Shown here: in pieces, positions 45,967-54,854 of the stretch
How the letters are laid out: each line of letters opens with the position of its first letter
Numbering within the stretch: position 1 is the stretch's first letter
From: Zelopaecilomyces penicillatus
Taxonomy: Eukaryota; Ascomycota; Sordariomycetes; Hypocreales; Pseudodiploosporaceae
Reading direction: 5' to 3'
NCBI GenBank assembly: GCA_005765155.1
Contig: VCCP01000001.1
Location: 5,952,001-6,016,000 of the forward strand
DNA length: 64,000 bases
Program-made: the position numbers and the translations under genes
Notes under the pieces: generated by a model
The model's database searches: none
Told to the model about the DNA's origin: nothing
The model's input: only the letters and a program-made list of their open reading frames with translations

Positions 45967-48516
45967 ATGGATGCCAGCATCGATGATGACATTTTGAATG
46001 CCAAAGTTGGTTATTTCCGACAGCTGAGATCGCTGTCGTATGATTTCTTTAATGCATCCGGCGAAGGATATGATGGAGATGAGTTTGACGCGCTGGAGGA
46101 GGAGCAGAGACAACTCCACCGAAGCTTCTTTTACCCGCCACCAAAGTCAGATAAAAGGAGGCTATCAGGCACGGCAGTTATCGAGCCAGCAGAAAAACTA
46201 AAGACTCGGGGTTTTACTTCCGGGAGAAGCTTGTCCGACCCCGTGGATTTGTCCAAAAAGAGCAAGCTCCCCGTCATCAAGGCTACTCCGTCAGTAACTG
46301 CGGCAGCAAAACCAAGAGCAAGAGCAAAAGGCAAAAGCCGGCTGGATGCTCTGGTAAACAGAGACTTGGTGGATGTGGTGTGCGAGACTCCAGCCGTAGG
46401 TGCTGTCACGCATCTCAGGCTCTCTTCTGATCAGCAAACCGAACTGATGCCTCCTCTCCCCGGGACCAAGAGGCTGTCTGCCGCGGCAGGTGGTGGCGGC
46501 TCACCGTCCGTGGGAATTGCGGCTAAAAGAAGAAAAAAGGGTGACGCGGAACCAAAGTTGCAGCCTGAGCACCAGCAAGTTTTCAGGAATCTGGTTTTCT
46601 TTTACATCCCGGATAACGATATATCGCCGCTCAGACGCATCCGTATCAACAAGGCAAGAGAGTATGGGGCGAGGTGGACACGGGACGTCTCAGAGGCGAC
46701 GCACGTTATCGTTGACTCGGGCATTTCTTATAAAGCTGTTGAAGCTTTCTTATCCCGTGGTAAAGGAATGCGTACAACCCCCGTGGTTGTGAATGACAAC
46801 TATCCTCTTGATTGCATCCAGTTCCGGGTTGTTCTTGAGTACGCCCAGGCGAAATATCTGCTGGCTGGCCACCCGACTAGTCAGCAGAATGAAACAACCG
46901 AACCACCGCCTCCTAGTTCCGACGAGTCGATCAAGTCTCTGCAGTTGAAACCACCGCCAAAAGATGCAAAGAAATGGGACTATGCGCCTCCAAAAGGTAC
47001 GCCCTCGCAAAGCGAAGAGCCATCTCAAAATGAGACACCAATACTAGTTGAGTCTCAGCGCATCACGATTGACTTGTGTGGTACGGCGGATACACCTGGC
47101 AATAGCTTGCTTGATGGTGGCCCTCGGTTGCAAAGTTCACACCACGGAGGCACATTTGAACAGATGAACCGCAACACAGAAACTAGTGGGACGGCAAAAC
47201 AGGACGAACTAGCAGAGTATATCTCAATAATGCGGGAGTTTAAGGATGTTCCATTAGACGCTGAGGAGGATGATGACGATAACGATGAGGAAGACGGCAA
47301 CTTCTCCACCACAGACCGTCTTGGAACACTGTCAGATGGAGATGAATCCGTTAGATCCGCGTCCGTCTCTCCGAAAAAGCCCAAGCACAGGAGGAAGATA
47401 ACTGGACAGAAAAACGGCCCTAGCGGCAAAGTCATTGCATGGGAGGATCGCTTTGCCTGCAACCAGGCTGGGGAGAAGAACGCAAACTCCCAGAACCCGA
47501 ATGCCCGGACTATCGAAGTTCTACAGAGCATGACGGATTATTATGACCGAATCAATGATCATTGGCGGACGACGGCATATCGCAAGGTCATAACTACCCT
47601 CAAACGGCAGTCTGTCAAGATAACCACCGAAGAGGAGGCGTTTCAGTTGCCAAACGTTGGCCGTCGGCTGGCACAGAAAATTGAAGAGATTGTCACGACA
47701 GATGGGCTACGACGGCTTGAGTATGCAAAGGACGAACCCCTTGACGAGGTTCTGCAGACATTTTTAAAGATCTACGGCGTTGGAAGTAGCCAAGCTCACC
47801 ACTGGATAGCTCAGGGTTTCCGGACGCTTGATGATTTGAAGCAAAAGGCCAAGCTTACAACGAACCAGGCGGTGGGAATTGCACACTATGACGATTTGAA
47901 CACTAGAATTCCTCGCAAAGAGGTTGAGGCACTTGGGGATTATGTGAAGAAAGCTGCTGCGCGTATCGACCCAAAAGTGCAGTTGATAGTCGGTGGCAGC
48001 TATCGAAGAGGAGCAGAGAGCTCTGGGGATATTGACCTGATTGTGACCAAGCCCGACACGAAGAAGACGGCAGAGTTGGCAGAGTTTCTGGATAAACTGG
48101 TCCGGCAGCTGGAAGCAGAAAAGTTTCTTGTTTTACGACTTGCCTCATCAAGGCCCGGGACTGACGGGAGCAAGTGGCATGGCTGCTGCGTGCTCCCGCA
48201 GACAAGCGGACACAGCGACAACAACGGCAACTACCAGCCAACATGGAGGCGGATTGATTTCTTGCTGGTGCCAGAATCTGAGACTGGCGCAGCTCTGATT
48301 TACTTTACAGGCAACGACATCTTCAACCGCAGCTTGCGGCTGTTGGCTTCGAAAAAGGGCATGCGGCTAAACCAGCGCGGCCTATATCGGAATGTACTGA
48401 GGGGACCGAATCGAGCCAAAGTGACGGAGGGCGAGTTGGTGGAGGGGAGGGATGAGCGCAGGATCTTTGAGATTCTGGGTGTGAAATGGCGAGAGCCTCA
48501 TGAAAGGTGGTGTTGA
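45967..48516 (+). CDS. POL4: Family X DNA polymerase (Pol lambda/Pol4-like)
   Basis: Single-exon gene of 849 residues. Family X polymerases fill short gaps in base-excision repair and non-homologous end joining in the nucleus. An acidic, disordered N-terminus precedes a BRCT domain (about residues 204-300, starting VFRNLVFFYIP with HVIVDSG inside). A long acidic linker follows. The lyase/8-kDa region with two helix-hairpin-helix motifs comes next (LPNVGRRLAQKI and IYGVGSSQAHHW, about 512-620). The palm domain has the two metal-binding aspartates in GGSYRRGAESSGDIDLIV (about 675-690) and the third in RRIDFLL (about 761). The thumb contains YFTGNDIFNRSLRLLASKKG, very close to Pol lambda. The start is the first ATG in the frame; upstream in-frame sequence lacks one. 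At 849 residues it is longer than human Pol lambda, mainly through the linker. Confidence 0.95.
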   Translation: MDASIDDDILNAKVGYFRQLRSLSYDFFNASGEGYDGDEFDALEEEQRQLHRSFFYPPPKSDKRRLSGTAVIEPAEKLKTRGFTSGRSLSDPVDLSKKSKLPVIKATPSVTAAAKPRARAKGKSRLDALVNRDLVDVVCETPAVGAVTHLRLSSDQQTELMPPLPGTKRLSAAAGGGGSPSVGIAAKRRKKGDAEPKLQPEHQQVFRNLVFFYIPDNDISPLRRIRINKAREYGARWTRDVSEATHVIVDSGISYKAVEAFLSRGKGMRTTPVVVNDNYPLDCIQFRVVLEYAQAKYLLAGHPTSQQNETTEPPPPSSDESIKSLQLKPPPKDAKKWDYAPPKGTPSQSEEPSQNETPILVESQRITIDLCGTADTPGNSLLDGGPRLQSSHHGGTFEQMNRNTETSGTAKQDELAEYISIMREFKDVPLDAEEDDDDNDEEDGNFSTTDRLGTLSDGDESVRSASVSPKKPKHRRKITGQKNGPSGKVIAWEDRFACNQAGEKNANSQNPNARTIEVLQSMTDYYDRINDHWRTTAYRKVITTLKRQSVKITTEEEAFQLPNVGRRLAQKIEEIVTTDGLRRLEYAKDEPLDEVLQTFLKIYGVGSSQAHHWIAQGFRTLDDLKQKAKLTTNQAVGIAHYDDLNTRIPRKEVEALGDYVKKAAARIDPKVQLIVGGSYRRGAESSGDIDLIVTKPDTKKTAELAEFLDKLVRQLEAEKFLVLRLASSRPGTDGSKWHGCCVLPQTSGHSDNNGNYQPTWRRIDFLLVPESETGAALIYFTGNDIFNRSLRLLASKKGMRLNQRGLYRNVLRGPNRAKVTEGELVEGRDERRIFEILGVKWREPHERWC

Positions 48517-49305
48517 GGATGATCATGCTTTTGTCTATGGGAATGGCGTTTTGGTTGGCAAGGCGTTGGGAGATGGGTTGTTTGGGTAGACTTGGCCTGG
48601 TTAGTGGCAGCTGATTTACAAAGTAAACATCCAAAATATCATCTATTATTCATGTAATTCATCGTAGATGTAAAAGGTATCACAGATGAACCCCAATGCG
48701 TGGCCATTGCATAGAATGCCTTGTGTTGAGTCTGGAAGGATTTACAATCACATGTCAGGTGTAGCGCCCAATCCGTCCACTAGCAATCATCCTCCCTCGT
48801 GAGAATTCCACCTCTCCAGGATTCGGGGTTCACTAAGCTGAGGTGCGTCATAAGCCGCTGTTGACGTGGGGGGGTGCTTCCAAGAAGGGGGAACCGTTTT
48901 ACCCCAAGGTACTTTGTTCTGTGTGCCAGAACGATGGTGTGTCTGGGTACCTCTAGGTATTGGGGTACGCTACTGTTCCCAGCATGACCACTGCCATTTC
49001 CTAGCGGACGGCGGCATCCGAGGCTCCATGATCCGCTACTACAGGTACAAGCCGACACTCGCCTGTGCCGAACACTATCCATCCATCCATCCCAAATCAA
49101 CTTGTCCTCCCTTCTCCATTACCGCCTCTTCTACATCTTTTCTACACTCTACCGATGAGCTAACGGCCCTTGCTTTTTTCCCTTTGCTCACCTGTGCGCG
49201 CTTCGGAGCGTTTCCTCGCGACAGCCACGTCCGCTTCGATCCTCTCTATACTCTGTTTCGGTCGTCCCGCCCACGAGTCGCGCAGCGAAATATAGCCGAG
49301 GCACA
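48517..49305. other. Intergenic region
   Basis: Holds the 3' UTR of the polymerase gene and a pyrimidine-rich promoter (49080-49300) for the peroxisomal membrane protein gene. No further gene supported. Confidence 0.5.
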
Positions 49306-50489
49306 ATGTCAATAACCATGGAAGGAATGAAGGTACGCCCAGCTCACAACGCGCATTATGGGTCTTTTTGCACACTGGAGGAAGAGGAAGAGGAGGAGAG
49401 AAAGTTCGGATTTCTTTGTTATCAGGTTGGCGGAGGGTTGCAATTCTTTTCTTGGCTGACCGGACTGGGGGGAAAATAGGCTGCGCTGGAGAAGATTGCG
49501 CTTGACCCGCGGTATCACGATATTTTGTCCGTGGTGAAGACGATACGCAATGGTGCCGTCTACGGGACCAAGGTCAGGTTTCCTCATGCGCTGGTGTAAG
49601 TTCCCTCCCTCCCTCCTCGTCTCCGCGGTTTCGGCGGGTTGGCCGTTCTTTGACATGGAATGGGTTGCTGTAGCGCATATGCTAACCTTTGTGCCTTCTT
49701 TTTCGTTGTCGCCATTTAGGATGATCTTTCTCTTTCGATCTGGAACGTACGTTTTGCCATATCCTCTCTAGCTATCACCCGTGGCCTAAGCCGAATGAAC
49801 ACGCACACACATACTACTCCTTCTTCTTTGGCTCAACGAGAGCAGCGCTGACGAAGAATATAATAATAGAATTCGAGAGAAAACCTCACTGGTCCTGAGA
49901 GCGACGAGGAAGCATGCCAGCAATCTCGCTCGGTTTGCGACCATATATAAGCTGACGATGATGGTGCTCAAGAAGTTTGGAGCGACGCCTGGCAAGGAGG
50001 GTACGTGCTTTCTCAACAGACACTTGATTACATGCCTAGAGTCTTACTCTCTGCCTTTTGTCTTTGTCAACCCCCCAAGCCAGTCTGGTGTAAGCTAACG
50101 CTTTCTCAACAGGACCCTTTGACTCCTTCTTTGCGGGTCTCCTCGGCGGCTACATCGTCTTCGGCCAGCGCTCCAAGCGCTACGGCAAGATCTCATCGGT
50201 CAACCAGCAGATCGTCATCTACATCTTTGCGCGTGTCGCGCTGGCCCTGGCGCGTCTGGCCGTCAAGCCCGGCGTCGGCTTCCCCAAGGTGTCGTCAGAG
50301 CCGCTGCACTCGCAGATCAGCTACTACGCGTGGCCGGCCTTTGCTTCGCTGTCGTGGGGTTTGGTGATGCTGCTGTTCCGACACCATCCCGAGGAGCTGC
50401 AGAGCAGCTTGCGCAGCAGCATGACTTACATTTACAAGGACTGCAACGAGTGGGACTCGCTGCGGACATTGCTCTGGCATAACAAATAG
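49306..50489 (+). CDS. Peroxisomal membrane protein PMP24/PXMP4 (Tim17 family)
   Basis: Small multi-pass protein of the Tim17/Tim22/Tim23/Pmp24 family, located in the peroxisomal membrane in other eukaryotes; its transport role is not firmly known. Five exons: 49306-49332, 49480-49595, 49720-49746, 49870-50000 and 50113-50489; introns 112-147 bases; 225 residues. Joining gives a continuous protein: ILSVVKTIRNGAVYGTKVRFPHALVMIFLFRSGT, split here by the second intron, then REKTSLVLRATRKHASNLARF and a helix-forming block GPFDSFFAGLLGGYIVFG. The C-terminus (KDCNEWDSLRTLLWHNK) is typical of the fungal branch. Two exons are only 27 bases long. The second in-frame ATG (49318) could also serve as start. 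Confidence 0.9.
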
Positions 50490-51280
50490 AGACAAGCATT
50501 GTTCCTTTCTGGTTTTTTCTTTTTTTCCTTTCCTTTCCACTTACTCATACAATGTCTTGATGGGGGGCCACGGGGAGGTGGTGATGCGACGACGACGATG
50601 AAGCTTAGACTGTGGGACTCATTTGGACTGCGGCGTTGTGCTGAGATGGAGAGACCTCATTTCTGCCACTACTATACAATTTGCATTTGTCTTTTTCTCA
50701 TGCCTGGACACACAAATTAGTTTGGGTTAGTCTGTATATGACGGGTATCGTTCTCAATTGTTTGGGCATCAGCACAAGATGTATATACCTACCTACACAT
50801 TCATATCAAGACAGCCCCCATGGAAGGCGGGGCCTGTTTATTGTTTTCACTCCTTGTCCGCTTGAACTTGCTGTTAGTTTTGGTGTCTATTTCTCCGAGT
50901 TAAATTCTCTTCTTATTCAATGCAATGGCTTAACTAATGGTCATTGTTATTTTGCCATATTTCAGCTTGAGATGGCCTTCATGGAGGATCGAGATTTGAC
51001 CCCCTAGAGTCGTAATTAACAACAAGTCGTTCTTCAGGGAGCACAGCTAAGATATCCACTGTAATTACCCCGCCAATCACCCCTGGTATTCAAGTGCGTA
51101 TCACCCCATAGCTCCCCCATCTCAATCATAGCTGCCCCTCCCAAAGCTTCAAGCCAAACAAACAACAGCCGTTCACAACTCTGTTGTGCGAATCCTTCAA
51201 TACAGTCGTCATTCCTCAACAGCAACCGCATATTACCACCCATCTCTATCCATCAAAAGAGGCTTGTCGTCAAACCCTCC
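50490..51280. other. Intergenic region
   Basis: 3' flank of the PMP24-like gene and promoter of CSN4. A 108-codon open frame (50681-51007) has no supportive features and is not annotated. Confidence 0.5.
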
Positions 51281-52636
51281 ATGGCACCCAACCCTAAAGT
51301 GGCGGATGCCCTCGCCCGTGCAGAGTCAGCGTCAGGCGAAAAGGGCCCCATCTACGAAGCTCTCCTCGCCGATATCAAGAACATCTCATCGCCAGCCACG
51401 GCGAGTGATGACCTCAATGCCATTGCCGACTCCTTCTTCGGCCAGGCGCTCGGCGTCGTCTCCACTAGATCTGTCCTGGGCACCTTCGTCACCACACTAA
51501 AGGAACTAAAAAACGAGGATCTATGGATCGAAGTCGGAAATCGTACCCTTGCCACCCTCGAAACCCAGGCTTCGTCCTTTTTTGACGCTGCCGCCACCAT
51601 CTGCGAGCTCGTCGCGACGGCCCACGAGAACAACGAGGACTTTCTCGACGCGGCAAAGGCCCTGACCGACATTCCGCTAGATAACTCCCAGCGCAAGGTC
51701 ACGGATGACGAGCGCGCCAAGATATGGATCCGAATCGTCCGCAACTACCTCGAGGAGGGCGACTCCACGGCGGCCGAGACATATATCAACAAGCTCAAGA
51801 ACATCATGCACACCGTCTCCGACCAGGACCTCAATCTACACTTCAGGTTGTCTCAGGCCCGGATCCAGGACGCCAGGCGTGATTTCCTGTCGGCTTCACA
51901 GAGATATCACGAGATAAGCTTTTCCCCTTCCATCACCGAGGAGGAGCGTCTGCATACGCTGAGCATGGCCATAAAATGCGCCATTCTAGCACCAGCAGGG
52001 CCGTTGAGGAGCCGCACACTAGGCCGGCTTTACAAAGACGAGCGGTCCTCACAGCTGGAGGAGTTTAGCATTCTAGAAAAGATGTTCCTCGACCGGCTCT
52101 TATCACCCGAGGAAGTCGCAAAATTCGCCGAGGGCCTGCAACCGCATCAGCTAGCTACCACCTCGGACGGCTCAACGGTACTGGCCAAGGCTGTCGTGGA
52201 ACACAACCTACTTGGAGTGTCTAGGCTCTACAACAACATTCGGTTTGAGGACCTGGGCTCACTGCTGGGGCTCGATTCCGAAAAGGCCGAGGAGACGACG
52301 GCCCGGATGATTGAACAGGGACGCCTGGTTGGTCGTATGGATCAGCTAGATGGCATCGTCTGGTTTGAGAGCGGCGAGGCATCAGGCGAGAAGGGCAGCG
52401 GCCATGCTGAGGTGGTGACGGGCAAGGAGATGCGGAAGTGGGACGCCAACGTCCAAAGCCTGGCTGAGGATGTGGAGCACGTCACTAATATGTTGCAAAA
52501 GGAGTTTCCGGTAAGCCATCCTCTGCATTTGAACAGGATACCAGTCCAGGATGGCCTAAGGCCTGATGTTCTTTTTAAAGTGGTCTATAAACTAACGCTG
52601 CGACAGGAGTTTGTGGCCGCCAACCTTGCTGTGTAA
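51281..52636 (+). CDS. CSN4: COP9 signalosome subunit 4
   Basis: PCI-domain scaffold subunit of the COP9 signalosome, which removes Nedd8 from cullin-RING ubiquitin ligases and in fungi influences development and DNA-damage responses. Two exons, 51281-52510 and 52607-52636, give 419 residues. Helical repeats fill residues 1-190 (for example LWIEVGNRTLATLE, AKIWIRIVRNYLEEGDSTAA). The PCI domain follows at about 200-370, including VEHNLLGVSRLYNNIRFEDL and ARMIEQGRLVGRMDQLDGIVWF. The 96-base intron (52511-52606; GTAAGC donor, CTAAC branch, GACAG acceptor) contains no stop and is a multiple of three, so an unspliced read also looks open. Splicing gives LQKEFPEFVAANLAV, the expected family C-terminus, and is therefore preferred. 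Confidence 0.94.
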   Translation: MAPNPKVADALARAESASGEKGPIYEALLADIKNISSPATASDDLNAIADSFFGQALGVVSTRSVLGTFVTTLKELKNEDLWIEVGNRTLATLETQASSFFDAAATICELVATAHENNEDFLDAAKALTDIPLDNSQRKVTDDERAKIWIRIVRNYLEEGDSTAAETYINKLKNIMHTVSDQDLNLHFRLSQARIQDARRDFLSASQRYHEISFSPSITEEERLHTLSMAIKCAILAPAGPLRSRTLGRLYKDERSSQLEEFSILEKMFLDRLLSPEEVAKFAEGLQPHQLATTSDGSTVLAKAVVEHNLLGVSRLYNNIRFEDLGSLLGLDSEKAEETTARMIEQGRLVGRMDQLDGIVWFESGEASGEKGSGHAEVVTGKEMRKWDANVQSLAEDVEHVTNMLQKEFPVSHPLHLNRIPVQDGLRPDVLFKVVYKLTLRQEFVAANLAV

Positions 52637-52843
52637 GACATGGGCTTGCAAAGACTCAGCGAGTGAAATGCATCATGACAACGGCGTTTAGGGAAAATCG
52701 GGCGATGGCGCCTGCGGTTCATTATGATTGTACAAGGAGTATTGTTATCAAGATTACTTAAAGTCTAGACTACTAATAGATTATGAATCGGAAGAAAAAG
52801 TTATTGATGAAATAGATGTGACGGGCAGCAGCAGCAGCAACTT

Positions 52844-54001
52844 TCAATCCAAGTCTTTTTTCCTGACCACAACGTACCCTTGGCTAATGTGATGGGGGTT
52901 ACCGTCCTCTTCATCCCAAGCATCGTCATGGGCATGGTTAGCAATCGACTCCTGCAAATCTGTGTCATGGGCGAGGATGTCCAGGAATGCGTCAGCAATG
53001 TGATTGCCCATCCAGTTATAACCTTCTTCTGTCATGTGCAGGCCATCGTCCCAGTACTTTTCGCGATCCTCTTTGCTGAGTGACTTATACGGCACCTTGG
53101 ACTTGAGGTCAAACGTAAATCTGGTGTGTAAACAGTTAATGTGATTATTGTTCTCAATATGTTTTCACCCTAGAATTTGAGTTTGAAGGGGACAATATGC
53201 CTGCATATAGACAGCGAGCTTATGGTTTCTCATGGCGGGGGAGGGGAGGGGGGTATTATCAACTTACAAGTTCAGAGCCTGAAATTCTAGGATTGACTTA
53301 TTGATACTTTCCCGAAGCTCATCAAATCTTTCTATCTTGGCTGCGCATTCAGGTATAGTCAAGGCCAGGACCCTGCTGCCTTTGGCCAGGGGGAGGGACC
53401 AAGCGCTGCGAATGCCCTCAAGGACCTGCTCTTTGGGGGGACATAGTGCTAAATCGCTAGTAAAAGTGTAATAGAAGAAGAGTGAGCATTGATAACATGT
53501 TCATCATCATCATAAAATGGCTAAGCAGAGCTAGAAGTGCGTATTGTAAAGGCGATTTTGATATCAACTCACTTTGTGCCGCCAAGCATAATCACCCAGT
53601 CATAATACCGCTTGCGAACTATTTTAGTCGAGTTAGCTCAGCCCTGTGTACTTTTTGGCTCCATGACGATGGAAGGCGGCTTCTTGACACTAGGTAGAGT
53701 GAGAGGTGTCATGATAAAGAGTCAAGAGTCTAAATAATGAAAGTCGAAAAAGTGGATCAGAATGAACGAATAAATACTTACGCTCGACCTGGAGTCTCTC
53801 CCTCCAGCTTGGCCAGCAGATGCCCTCACCAGGACTGCCGTTGGTGTAAACCTCGACAGCAACATCCGGCAGTTCCTCGTGCAATCGAATCTGCAGCTGG
53901 TGGGAGTAGGGATGCTGGTTGAGCCCCCACATGAACCAGCCCGACGTCAAGGAGTCGCCGAAGCATAAGATGCGCAGCGTAGGCGAGGAAGAGCCAGGCA
54001 T
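52844..54001 (-). CDS. SGNH/GDSL-type hydrolase
   Basis: Likely esterase or lipase of the SGNH superfamily. Four minus-strand exons: 53782-54001, 53573-53618, 53268-53456 and 52844-53120; introns of 163, 116 and 147 bases; 243 residues. All catalytic blocks are visible after joining: block I FGDSLTSGW with the nucleophilic Ser, block II NGSPGEGI, block III GGTND (assembled across an intron, WVIMLGGTNDLAL) and block V DGLHMTEEGYNWMG with the Asp-His pair. No signal peptide is evident, so the enzyme is probably intracellular. The gene converges on CSN4 with 207 bases between stops. Substrate unknown. The 46-base second exon rests on good splice signals and motif continuity. Confidence 0.9.
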
Positions 54002-54854
54002 CGGGAATGATAAGTTTCCAAGAGTGAGGTAGTGAACCTGTGAGGCTGTAGATGGTGTAATAGCAATAGCAGATCGGTAGATCGGTGGGGGAAGTTGCGG
54101 GGAGTGGGGGGGGGGGGGGGGGGTTAGCAGCAGCAGAGACGGGCGATAATCAAGCAGCGCTTCTGTTCTACAAAAGGAAGCTCTGATGGAAGGTTCTTGA
54201 GGCGTGGTACTCGAGGCGTGTGGGAGTTTGAGGCAGAGAAGAGAGCAATACGCAGCAACGTTGTCATGTTGCAGCGTGCAAGTCCAGGCTGTTCAGTCAT
54301 CACGCAAACGTCTACTTCACAGTACGACCAGGCAGCCAGCCAGTCGTCTGTCTGTTCGCACGTTCTGTCACCGGGCAGCATTTACAGTTTACAGTGGTGC
54401 TACAGTGGGAGTGGCGCTGTTAGTAAAGGTCCGTCGCCACTGTATGCAGAGTGGATTGTTCTGTAGGTGCTGTGCAGGAGTCTAACAAACAGCAACGGAA
54501 AACGAGGATTCAGCTAAAAGGCAGAAACGTAAATAGATCCATGATTTACGTAGACGTGTTTGAAATAGGATGACCAAATAGCCAGTTCTAATATATCGAT
54601 GCGAAGCCATAGACAGCTTCCACCTTATTCTCACGTTTCCAGTTCCCTAACCCAGACAGACACACAAGCAAACTCCCTCAGCCTCGAATTCTATGAATCA
54701 AAGAGTAGAGTCCCACAACTCCCCCCTGAGTGAATATCCCATCTCTACCTACCTAAATGCCCATCAAAAGAACACGGCAAATATCACATCTTGTGGTATT
54801 ATATAGTACACTGTATACGTAAAAAAAAAAACACCCACACAGCCGCGCATTGAA
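54002..54854. other. Intergenic region with poly-G tract
   Basis: Contains the promoter of the SGNH hydrolase (minus strand), with an 18-base G run at 54106-54123 roughly 105-122 bases upstream of its start codon, and the 3' flank of RAD17. No gene supported. Confidence 0.55.
54106..54123 (+). repeat. Poly-G tract (18 nt)
   Basis: Uninterrupted G run (C run on the strand of the downstream hydrolase gene). Its length is prone to assembly error. Confidence 0.9.

Noticed and set aside
46131..46409. Minus-strand open frame with a hydrophobic segment
   Set aside because: Overlaps the family X polymerase coding exon and has no support of its own.
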